In this document: piece after piece, positions 58,271-64,000 of the stretch
Layout: every line of letters begins with the position of its first letter
Numbering within the stretch: position 1 is the first letter of the stretch
Source of the DNA: Rhodopirellula bahusiensis
Lineage (GTDB): Bacteria > Planctomycetota > Planctomycetia > Pirellulales > Pirellulaceae
Length of the DNA stretch: 64,000 nucleotides
Reading direction: 5' to 3'
NCBI RefSeq assembly: GCF_002727185.1
Contig: NZ_NIZW01000009.1
Span: forward strand, 1-64,000
Made by a program: the position numbers and the translations under genes
The notes under the pieces: generated by a model
Seen by the model: the letters and a program-made list of their open reading frames with translations, nothing else
Database searches by the model: none
What the model was told of the DNA's origin: nothing

Positions 58271-59205
58271 ATCTCTGCAAAATCTTGCTCGTGTTGTTGT
58301 CCTTGGCATTCGGTGCTGGGTTGGGTGACATGTCGCTCGCCGCGGCGGACGACTCAATCGGTCAACTAGCGAGCGATTCAGAATCCGTTGGCGGCGAGAT
58401 CGGTTTCGATGAAGGCTGGATCGTCGTGATCGGTCTGGTGGCTGCCATCGCCTTTTCAGCAGGCTTTGTTCACAGCGGGATCGGTTTTGGGTTTGGAATT
58501 GTCGCCATTGGATTGATGCCCTTGGTCATCGACGCCCGGCACACTCATTTGCTGGTCAGCCTTTGTGCGGTTCCAGTTCAGATGGGGACTGTCTGGGCCT
58601 ATCGTCGTGGTGTTGTTTGGCGTCCGCTGTTGTTTGCACTGGGAGGAGCTTTGGTTGGGTTGCCGCTGGGGCTTTGGTTGTTCAACTCAATCAATCTGGA
58701 TTGGCTGACACGTGGCACCGGTGTCGCACTGCTGATGATGATCGCGTACTCGTTCTACAACCGAGGCGCGGCACGCAAGCGGACGGAGGAAACGACGGAT
58801 GTGTTTGACGAAAGCGAAGTCGCTCCCTCGGAAGAAAAGGACGATGTTGCGGGCTCGACGACAATTGGGATCGCGTCGGGATTCCTGATGGGCGCCGTCA
58901 CGATGCCCGGGCCTCCCGTCGTCGCGTTCGCGTTGCAGCAGGACTGGGATCAAGAACAATTCAAAGCCTTTGTGAATCAGTTTCTGTTGGCCTTGTCAGT
59001 ATTCAAAGTGGTCGGACTTCTTGCGACCGCTGATATTTCCCAGCAATCAGCAATCGAGTCTGCATTGATCATTCCGGCCGCCCTTTTCGGAATCGCAGTG
59101 GGCAAACGATTCAGCACCCGACTTTCTGCCGGCGGATTCCGGACGTTGGTCGCAGTGGGTTTGGCCGTGGTCGCTGTGCTACTGGTTGTCAAAGGTTCCG
59201 GCTGA
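58267..59205 (+). CDS. TauE/SafE-family anion exporter
   Basis: The 312-residue membrane protein has a signal-like N-terminus and about eight helices in two halves: [62 protein letters not shown], then [22 protein letters not shown] and [20 protein letters not shown], the pattern of the family. Members export sulfite, sulfoacetate or related organosulfonates, but the substrate is not clear. It is translationally coupled to an SDR gene. A charged linker ([19 protein letters not shown]) joins the two halves. Confidence 0.88.
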   Translation: MNLCKILLVLLSLAFGAGLGDMSLAAADDSIGQLASDSESVGGEIGFDEGWIVVIGLVAAIAFSAGFVHSGIGFGFGIVAIGLMPLVIDARHTHLLVSLCAVPVQMGTVWAYRRGVVWRPLLFALGGALVGLPLGLWLFNSINLDWLTRGTGVALLMMIAYSFYNRGAARKRTEETTDVFDESEVAPSEEKDDVAGSTTIGIASGFLMGAVTMPGPPVVAFALQQDWDQEQFKAFVNQFLLALSVFKVVGLLATADISQQSAIESALIIPAALFGIAVGKRFSTRLSAGGFRTLVAVGLAVVAVLLVVKGSG

Positions 59206-59240
59206 CTCGGGCGGCATCACGGGGATGCGATTCCATCGAA

Positions 59241-60722
59241 TCATTTGCCCAATGATTCGATGGTGTGTCCGGAATGGATCGCACCGCGAAGAAGGTTTGT
59301 GATTTGGGTGAGCGTTATCTTTCGATCCGCCGGGGCCGGCGCAAGCGTTGCTTCCATGATTTGGTGCAGAGCAGGCGGGACGCCGGTTGGCGGTCGAAAG
59401 AATCGTTCTTCCGAGTGGAGAGTTCGCGACATCATCTCCACCGCCGATGCACCGGACTGGGGCGGTTGCTTGAACAGATGCCAGTGGACTAAACCGCCGA
59501 TCGCGTGGAGATCGGTGGGAATGCCGATCGCACCGAAAGACGGATCGATTTGTTCCGGGGCAGCAAAACCCAAAGTGCCACCGAGAACAGACGTCGGGCC
59601 AGAATCCGAGGCTTGTGAGAATCCAAAGTCGGTGATCGTGATTCGGTCGTGCGAGTCAACGAGAACGTTGCTCGGTGTGAGATCGCCATGAACCAGTCCG
59701 GCTTGATGCACCGCCTCGAGCGTCTCGCAGATTTGCAATAACCAGCCGATGAACTGCGCTGCCGTGACGCGATCGAGCGCGTGCACTGGCCGACCGTCGA
59801 TCCATTCACTGATGACGTACGGACCACCGTGTGGAGATTCGCCGTGGGCGACGTATCGAATGATGCCGGGATGATGGATTTGCGAGGCGATGTTGATTTC
59901 GCGAAGGAACGAGTGCCGGGCAGGATCGTTTTGCCAGTACGTTTTTCGCAAGAATTTGACGGCAACGCCGCGATCGTCTGACTGCATCCTCGCGTGATAG
60001 ACCTTTCCGAAACCGCCGCTGCCAATCAACTTTCCCAGCACGAACTCGTTGTAGCCCACGCGAGGCAAGGAAGAGGACGCGGCAACGGGGCTGTTCGCGA
60101 CAGGCTCATGCCGAGATTTCCCTTCCAGCTTTTGGCGAATTCTCACGAGACGGCGGCGCACCGTCCGCTCGTCAATTCCGAGTGAGTTCGCGATGTCACG
60201 CTGCGACCGATCTGCTAGCAGGCCCTCCACAATCGCGAACAGATCACTGGAAAGTTCTGTGTTCAAGGAGCTGAGAAACGTGTCCACGTGCTCGCCCGCT
60301 TCAGATGTTTCTTCGCTGGCGAGATGTGTTGATGCTTCCTCCAGCGTCACACGGTTCTGGTTCCCACCTCGCTTGGCAGCAGAAAGCCTTTCGATCGATC
60401 GGGACATTTTCAGGCGAGCGAACGTTGCCAAGAGTCGCCAGAGCGAAACATTGCTGCTGACCTGCACGCGGCTGTGTTTTGCCGCGTCAAAGAAGCTTCC
60501 CATCGCCGACTGGACGACTTCGTCCGGATCAATGGAGGATCGGTAGCGACGGTTCAGGCGGCTGGCGACCAACGCGACCAATCGGATTGCGTAACGATCG
60601 AACAACACTTCGGCGGCTTGTTCGTTTCCAGATTTCCACTCACGCAGCAGCCATCCGTCGGGTCGATCCATGATCGACTCAAAGAGGTTCTGATTTTTTT
60701 CGCGACTGCTGTCCGGTTCCAA
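59241..60722 (-). CDS. ECF sigma factor - Ser/Thr kinase fusion protein
   Basis: One uninterrupted 493-codon frame holds two modules. Residues about 20-115 are sigma-70 region 2 (LLREWKSGNEQAAEVLFDRY, DEVVQSAMGSFFDAAK) and about 160-205 region 4 with a helix-turn-helix (DRSQRDIANSLGIDERTVRR). From about 228 a Hanks-type kinase begins: LIGSGGFGKVYHARM, GVAVKFLRK, VHGDLTPSNVL near 344 (HGD replaces HRD), ITDFGFSQAS and GTLGFAAPEQ. The catalytic Asp, the ATP Lys and DFG are present. No membrane helix is seen, so it is cytoplasmic. Start 60722 is preferred; MDRPDGW at 60671 is an alternative. A fused sigma-kinase contrasts with the usual two-gene planctomycete arrangement. Confidence 0.9.
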   Translation of the reverse strand: MEPDSSREKNQNLFESIMDRPDGWLLREWKSGNEQAAEVLFDRYAIRLVALVASRLNRRYRSSIDPDEVVQSAMGSFFDAAKHSRVQVSSNVSLWRLLATFARLKMSRSIERLSAAKRGGNQNRVTLEEASTHLASEETSEAGEHVDTFLSSLNTELSSDLFAIVEGLLADRSQRDIANSLGIDERTVRRRLVRIRQKLEGKSRHEPVANSPVAASSSLPRVGYNEFVLGKLIGSGGFGKVYHARMQSDDRGVAVKFLRKTYWQNDPARHSFLREINIASQIHHPGIIRYVAHGESPHGGPYVISEWIDGRPVHALDRVTAAQFIGWLLQICETLEAVHQAGLVHGDLTPSNVLVDSHDRITITDFGFSQASDSGPTSVLGGTLGFAAPEQIDPSFGAIGIPTDLHAIGGLVHWHLFKQPPQSGASAVEMMSRTLHSEERFFRPPTGVPPALHQIMEATLAPAPADRKITLTQITNLLRGAIHSGHTIESLGK

Positions 60723-60748
60723 CGTTGGTTTCTCACTTCCCTGGTGGC

Positions 60749-60796
60749 ATAGGCATCCTGCCTGTGATCGACATTCATGACAGGCTGGAAGCCTAT
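60749..60796. repeat. Palindromic repeat, module C
   Basis: ATAGGCATCCTGCCTGT and ACAGGCTGGAAGCCTAT are inverted arms around 14 bases. It lies between the divergent sigma-kinase fusion and ferredoxin genes, 21 bases before the ferredoxin ATG, so it overlaps both probable promoter regions. The motif ATAGGC...GCCTAT looks like another dispersed planctomycete palindrome family, by recollection only. Confidence 0.7.
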
Positions 60797-60817
60797 CCCA
60801 CTGGAGGAGACACGAAA

Positions 60818-61072
60818 ATGACGATGGTGGTTACACAACCTTGCATTGGTTGCAAAGACAAAGCGTGCTTGCCGGTTTGCCCGGTCGAATGCTTTCACGA
60901 AGACGACAGAATGGTTTACATCGACCCCGACGAGTGCATCGACTGCGGAGCCTGCGTGCCTGAATGCCCCACCGAAGCCATCTTCTACAAAGACGATGTC
61001 CCGGAACAGTGGAAGGGATTCATCGAGCTGAATGCAACGAAATCGCAAGAATGCCCGTCAGCACACGAGTGA
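60818..61072 (+). CDS. fdxA: Ferredoxin, 7Fe (FdxA) type
   Basis: The 84-residue product begins MTMVVTQPCIGCKDKACLPV with Cys at a C-x2-C-x4-C-x3-C spacing, and carries a second C-x2-C-x2-C-x3-CP set, CIDCGACVPECP, near residue 45. The short C-terminal helix is acidic and the length is typical. One cluster is 3Fe-4S or 4Fe-4S and one is 4Fe-4S. The role is electron transfer in the cytoplasm. GGAGGAGAC lies just upstream of the ATG at 60818. The gene is divergent from the sigma-kinase fusion gene. Confidence 0.9.
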   Translation: MTMVVTQPCIGCKDKACLPVCPVECFHEDDRMVYIDPDECIDCGACVPECPTEAIFYKDDVPEQWKGFIELNATKSQECPSAHE

Positions 61073-61095
61073 AGTCGTTCACCCAAGCAATCGCT

Positions 61096-61704
61096 ACGTT
61101 CGCAAGACGGTAGCCGGATTCGCCAAGAATTCGGAGGCCCACAACTCGCGCCTCTGAATTCTGGCGAATCCAGCTACCAAGTTCTGTAGGCCAGGTTCCA
61201 CCTGGCACCGCGCCGATGCTTGGGAACCAAGCGAGGCGTCCAGACAACCTGCCGTGGCGAAGGCGATGTCCTCCGGCATAGCACCCGCGCCAGTTGGGAC
61301 CTGGCCTACACAACAACGGGTCCGTCACAACCAGCCACGTTCGCAAGACGGTAGCCGGATTCGCCCAGAATTCGGAGGCCCACAACTCGCGCCTCTGAAT
61401 TCTGGCGAATCCAGCTACCAAGTGCTGTAGGCCAGGTTCCACCTGGCACCGCGCCGATGCTTGGGAACCAAGCGAGGCGTCCAGACAACCTGCCGTGGCG
61501 AAGGCGATGTCCTCCGGCATAGCACCCGCGCCAGTTGGGACCTGGCCTACACAACAACGGGTCCGTCACAACCAGCCACGTTCGCAAGACGGTAGCCGGA
61601 TTCGCCCAGAATTCGGAGGCCCACAACTCGCGCCTCTGAATTCTGGCGAATCCAGCTACCAAGTTCTGTAGGCCAGGTTCCACCTGGCATCGCGCCGATG
61701 CTTG
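61096..61704. repeat. 241-bp tandem repeat, about 2.5 copies, each of modules A and B
   Basis: The unit begins at ACGTTCGCAAGACGG (61096, 61337 and 61578) and is 241 bases long in both full copies, with only a few mismatches. Each unit holds palindromic module A (61109-61178, 61350-61419, 61591-61660) and palindromic module B (61186-61310, 61427-61551; the third is truncated near 61704). The copies differ at few positions, implying recent amplification or frequent gene conversion. No gene lies inside. The array sits between a plus-strand ferredoxin and a minus-strand ADP-ribosylglycohydrolase gene. Confidence 0.95.
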
Positions 61705-61744
61705 ACAGCCCACTTCATTCCTGTTCTCACCACGACGCCAATGA

Positions 61745-62812
61745 TCAGTAAGGTGGTGCAAGTCGGCGGAAGCCGTGAAAGAGAACAACGATTAGAAAAA
61801 ACGAATTGCGAAGCAAGACAGCGATCGGATTGATTGTCGGAGTTTCGACGGACGCCTCACCGGCAACGGAACGAGCCAGCGAATCACCGAGTCGCTCCAT
61901 CCACGCTGTGCTGCGAGGCCATTCGCAAATGCCGTGGATCCATTCCGCTGGGATCCCTTCGCGACCAACCCCGGCACCGACAATGCCGCCAACGATCGCG
62001 GCGGTTGTGTCAGCGTCGCCTCCGCAGCGAATCATCTCAGTCACGGCTTGGCGAAAATCCTTCGGATGCGATAGCCACGCATGAATCGCAACCGGAACGG
62101 TGTGATACGTGTAGCCGGTGACTCCATTGCCGAGCCCCAGCGAATCGGCAAACGTGTTCGTGGACTCTCTCTCACCGACGCTCTCGATTGCTTTTCGAAG
62201 CAGTTCAACCAACTCGGTGCCGGCTTCTCCGACCGCATCGACGACTTGATCGAGCCATTGGTTTGCATTGATCGTTGGGTGTTGGCGCGAATGTTTCGCA
62301 GCCAACGCCACCGCGATCGCTCCGTATTCGGCTTTGGGATCGCTGTGTGTCAGCCGCGAGGAGGCTCGCACCATTTTCAACAGCGATGGCACATCGACGA
62401 TCGCGGCACCGAAGATCGCAGCTCGCATTGCCGGTCCGTTTCCAGCAGAGAACACACCCGCGTTTTCTGGCTTGGCGCCCAACCACAGTTTGACTCCGGC
62501 CCGAGCCGTTGCTTTGCCAACTCCCGCTGGCAAGGCCAAGATCCACCAACGCAGCCGACTTGCAAAACGGTTGGTGAACACATTGACATCGCCGCGCGCT
62601 TTGATCAGCGACTGAGCCACCATGCACATGTGCTCCGTATCGTCCGAGATCATCCCCCGCCGAAAGAAAAACCGGTAGCGATCCGCCGGTCCAAGCAAAC
62701 GCTCGGCTCTCTGCGGCGAAACACCTTCGTAGGGAAGCCCCAACGCATCGCCAACCGCGGTCCCCAAAAGGCATCCAACGATCGCGTCGCATGTCATTGC
62801 ATTCGTGCTCAT
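61745..62812 (-). CDS. ADP-ribosylglycohydrolase family protein
   Basis: The 355-residue product has the DraG-fold metal ligands: DALGLPYEGV near the N-terminus, RRGMISDDTEHMCMV with the DDT motif, AGNGPAMRAAIFGA, and RCGGDADTTAAIVGGIVGAG with the GGDxDT motif. It removes ADP-ribose from proteins, nucleic acids or ADP-ribose derivatives. The last 25 residues include a hydrophobic stretch (FFLIVVLFHGF) that could be a membrane tail or a buried helix. Its ATG at 62812 overlaps the stop of the RNA 2'-phosphotransferase gene (ATGA), so the two are co-translated. Confidence 0.9.
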   Translation of the reverse strand: MSTNAMTCDAIVGCLLGTAVGDALGLPYEGVSPQRAERLLGPADRYRFFFRRGMISDDTEHMCMVAQSLIKARGDVNVFTNRFASRLRWWILALPAGVGKATARAGVKLWLGAKPENAGVFSAGNGPAMRAAIFGAAIVDVPSLLKMVRASSRLTHSDPKAEYGAIAVALAAKHSRQHPTINANQWLDQVVDAVGEAGTELVELLRKAIESVGERESTNTFADSLGLGNGVTGYTYHTVPVAIHAWLSHPKDFRQAVTEMIRCGGDADTTAAIVGGIVGAGVGREGIPAEWIHGICEWPRSTAWMERLGDSLARSVAGEASVETPTINPIAVLLRNSFFLIVVLFHGFRRLAPPY

Positions 62813-63363
62813 CTTGGAAACGCCAAGTATTTCGTCGGCACGGAATCGACCAGCCACACGCCGTTGGCGGAGAGGAAGAATTCCTGACCGTCTTCGTGCA
62901 TCATCCCGGCAGCGACACGAAGGATGATCGGTTTGCCTCGCCGCGAACCAACTTTCGTGGCCGTCGTTTCATCGCCGGACAAATGAACGTGGTTTCGAGC
63001 ACGCTTTTGCAATCCGCCTTCACGGATGCTGTCGAGAAACGCGGCCACAGTCCCATGATAAAGCGTTGCGGGAGGCGTCTGCTTCTCAAGCTTCAAATCC
63101 ACGCCTGACACAGAGTGACCTTGGCTGGCGCGAATTCGCAAACCATCTTCGCTAAGTGCGAAACGTCGTTTGTCGTTCGTGGCAATGACTTCGTGCACCA
63201 ATTCCAAAGTCAGCTTCTTGCCGCGGGCATTGGCACTCGCAATCAAATCATCGATCTCGAGCCAGCCTTCTTCGTCCAACTTCATTCCAATGACGTCCGG
63301 TTGGTGCCGCAGAACAAGGCTGAGGAACTTGCTGGTCGAGATGAGTGTTTGGCTGGCTTTCAT
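62809..63363 (-). CDS. kptA: RNA 2'-phosphotransferase, Tpt1/KptA family
   Basis: The 184-residue protein has FLSLVLRHQPDVIGMKLDEE (family's LRHxP block), ANDK-like ATNDKRRFALSEDGLRIRASQGHS, then TLYHGTVAAFLDSIREGGL, NHVHLSGDE and VGSRRGKPIILRVAAGMMH with the Arg-His-Arg-Arg set of active-site residues. In yeast the enzyme moves a 2'-phosphate from tRNA splice junctions to NAD+, releasing ADP-ribose 1'',2''-cyclic phosphate. In bacteria its role is unknown. The ATG at 63363 (MKASQTLIST) is preferred over 63420. It is translationally coupled to an ADP-ribosylglycohydrolase gene. Confidence 0.93.
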   Translation of the reverse strand: MKASQTLISTSKFLSLVLRHQPDVIGMKLDEEGWLEIDDLIASANARGKKLTLELVHEVIATNDKRRFALSEDGLRIRASQGHSVSGVDLKLEKQTPPATLYHGTVAAFLDSIREGGLQKRARNHVHLSGDETTATKVGSRRGKPIILRVAAGMMHEDGQEFFLSANGVWLVDSVPTKYLAFPR

Positions 63364-63437
63364 AGCACCAATGTAGTGGATGAGGGAACGAATGGATTGC
63401 AGCGGGACTCGTTGCCTCATCCACTACGAACGAAAAA

Positions 63438-63467
63438 TGCCCGCGACAGATCACTCCGCCGCGGGCA
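63438..63467 (-). terminator. Intrinsic terminator after the SPFH gene
   Basis: On the minus strand TGCCCGCG and CGCGGGCA form a perfect 8-bp stem with a 14-base loop, followed by TTTTT (AAAAA at 63433-63437 on the plus strand). It lies just past the stop of the SPFH gene and before the KptA start, so it separates the two transcripts. Confidence 0.88.
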
Positions 63468-63475
63468 CTCTTGTT

Positions 63476-64000
63476 TTACAGCAAATTCACAACGCGATCG
63501 GCGAGTCCTTTGTCGCCCAGCACGATGTTCATGTTGCCGGTGGAGGCAATCTTTTCAAGCACCTCCAATTCTCGCAGTCGCATCAGCGTTGGGTTGTCCG
63601 CCAGCAACTTTGCCGTGTTGGCTTGGCTGCGCATGGCAGCCGTTTCTTCACGACGTGCGATCAAGTTGGCCTCGGCCGCTTTCTTGGCCTCCGTCACCTT
63701 GTTCATCAAGTCCTTCATGTCGCCAGGCAGGATGACGTCGCGGATGCCAATCGAAATGACTTCCAACCCGAGCACGCTGGCTCGGTCTCGGACGTTGGTT
63801 TCGAGTTCTTCGATCAAATCATCCTTCTCGCTGCCTGCTTGTCCCGATAGGAACACATCCAGGTCTCGATTGCCAACCGCGGACCGCAACGCGAGTTGTG
63901 TTTCGCGGTAGATCGATTGACGCGCGTCTTCCGATGCACTCACGGCGCGGCGAGCATCCTTCACCACATAAGTGATCATCGCGTTGATTCGCAGGCTCAC
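63476..64000 (-). CDS. SPFH/band 7 (slipin-like) protein, 5' end outside the window
   Basis: The frame is open to the window edge, so the N-terminus is missing. The 174 visible residues have the band 7 signature RINAMITYVVKDARRAVS, IYRETQLALRSAVGNRDLDV, SVLGLEVISIGIRDVILPGD and KDLMNKVTEAKKAAEANLIA (the coiled-coil part), followed by SQANTAKLLADNPTLMRLRE, as in slipin- and HflK-like SPFH proteins. These form oligomeric scaffolds in the membrane. An intrinsic terminator follows the stop. Confidence 0.9.
   Translation of the reverse strand: MSLRINAMITYVVKDARRAVSASEDARQSIYRETQLALRSAVGNRDLDVFLSGQAGSEKDDLIEELETNVRDRASVLGLEVISIGIRDVILPGDMKDLMNKVTEAKKAAEANLIARREETAAMRSQANTAKLLADNPTLMRLRELEVLEKIASTGNMNIVLGDKGLADRVVNLL

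Noticed and set aside
61096-61704. A CRISPR array
   Set aside because: The units are 241 bases long, adjoining and nearly identical throughout, with no unique spacers and no cas genes.
61020-61788. Long open frames on the minus strand across the tandem repeat
   Set aside because: Their translations simply repeat with the 241-base unit, lack a start with a ribosome-binding site and have palindrome-derived composition.

Overview
The window looks like chromosomal DNA of a planctomycete of the Pirellulaceae, most likely Rhodopirellula or a close relative. This is inferred from gene content, not from a marker gene. The signs are a DUF1592 cytochrome-like protein paired with a DUF1552 protein, two DUF1559 prepilin-like proteins, a secreted DUF1080 protein, several Hanks-type serine/threonine kinases (one carrying an FGE-sulfatase-type domain, one fused to an ECF sigma factor), loosely packed genes with weak Shine-Dalgarno sites, and many dispersed palindromic intergenic repeats. 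I saw no rRNA, tRNA, CRISPR array, transposase or prophage.

Layout. 1-3.0 kb: the end of an unidentified gene, a membrane-anchored exported protein, a DUF1559 protein and repeats. 3.0-6.4 kb: the DUF1592-DUF1552 pair. 6.6-11.9 kb: two overlapping membrane PH-domain genes, then a COG4586-like ABC ATPase overlapping an ABC-F ATPase. 12-22 kb: a nested inverted repeat followed by metabolic genes: a sugar isomerase-like protein, a YpdA-like flavoprotein, PurF, a GltS-like carrier, an overlapping metallo-hydrolase/GMC oxidoreductase pair, a MaoC protein and a DUF1080 protein.

22.4-32.1 kb is the most unusual part. A giant protein combining kinase, nSTAND NTPase, helical region and FGE domain converges on an exported papain-like peptidase. 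That peptidase diverges from a compact operon of one small unrecognised protein and two glycosyltransferase genes. 32.3-38.9 kb holds RimI, exported GH16-like and GH5-like glycosidases, P-II and an Amt ammonium transporter, then an AlkA-type glycosylase. 39.2-43.7 kb holds Rho, lumazine synthase, an orphan sensor kinase and an SGNH hydrolase. 43.9-47.5 kb is a minus-strand group suggestive of metal handling: a Cys/His-rich exported protein, DUF1559, a small lipoprotein and a propeller-like protein.

47.8-53.1 kb: a deacylase-like zinc protein, an alkylsulfatase-like hydrolase, and NmrA/MarR/SDR genes. 53.4-60.7 kb: a kinase gene followed by an ECF sigma gene, then cupin/SDR/TauE genes, then a single-polypeptide ECF-sigma/kinase fusion. 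60.8-64 kb: a 7Fe-type ferredoxin, a 241-bp tandem repeat made of two palindromic modules, an overlapping RNA 2'-phosphotransferase/ADP-ribosylglycohydrolase pair, and a truncated SPFH protein.

Best leads: the sigma-kinase fusion, the KptA/ADP-ribosylhydrolase overlap, the small-protein/glycosyltransferase operon beside the kinase-STAND-FGE giant, and the modular repeats.
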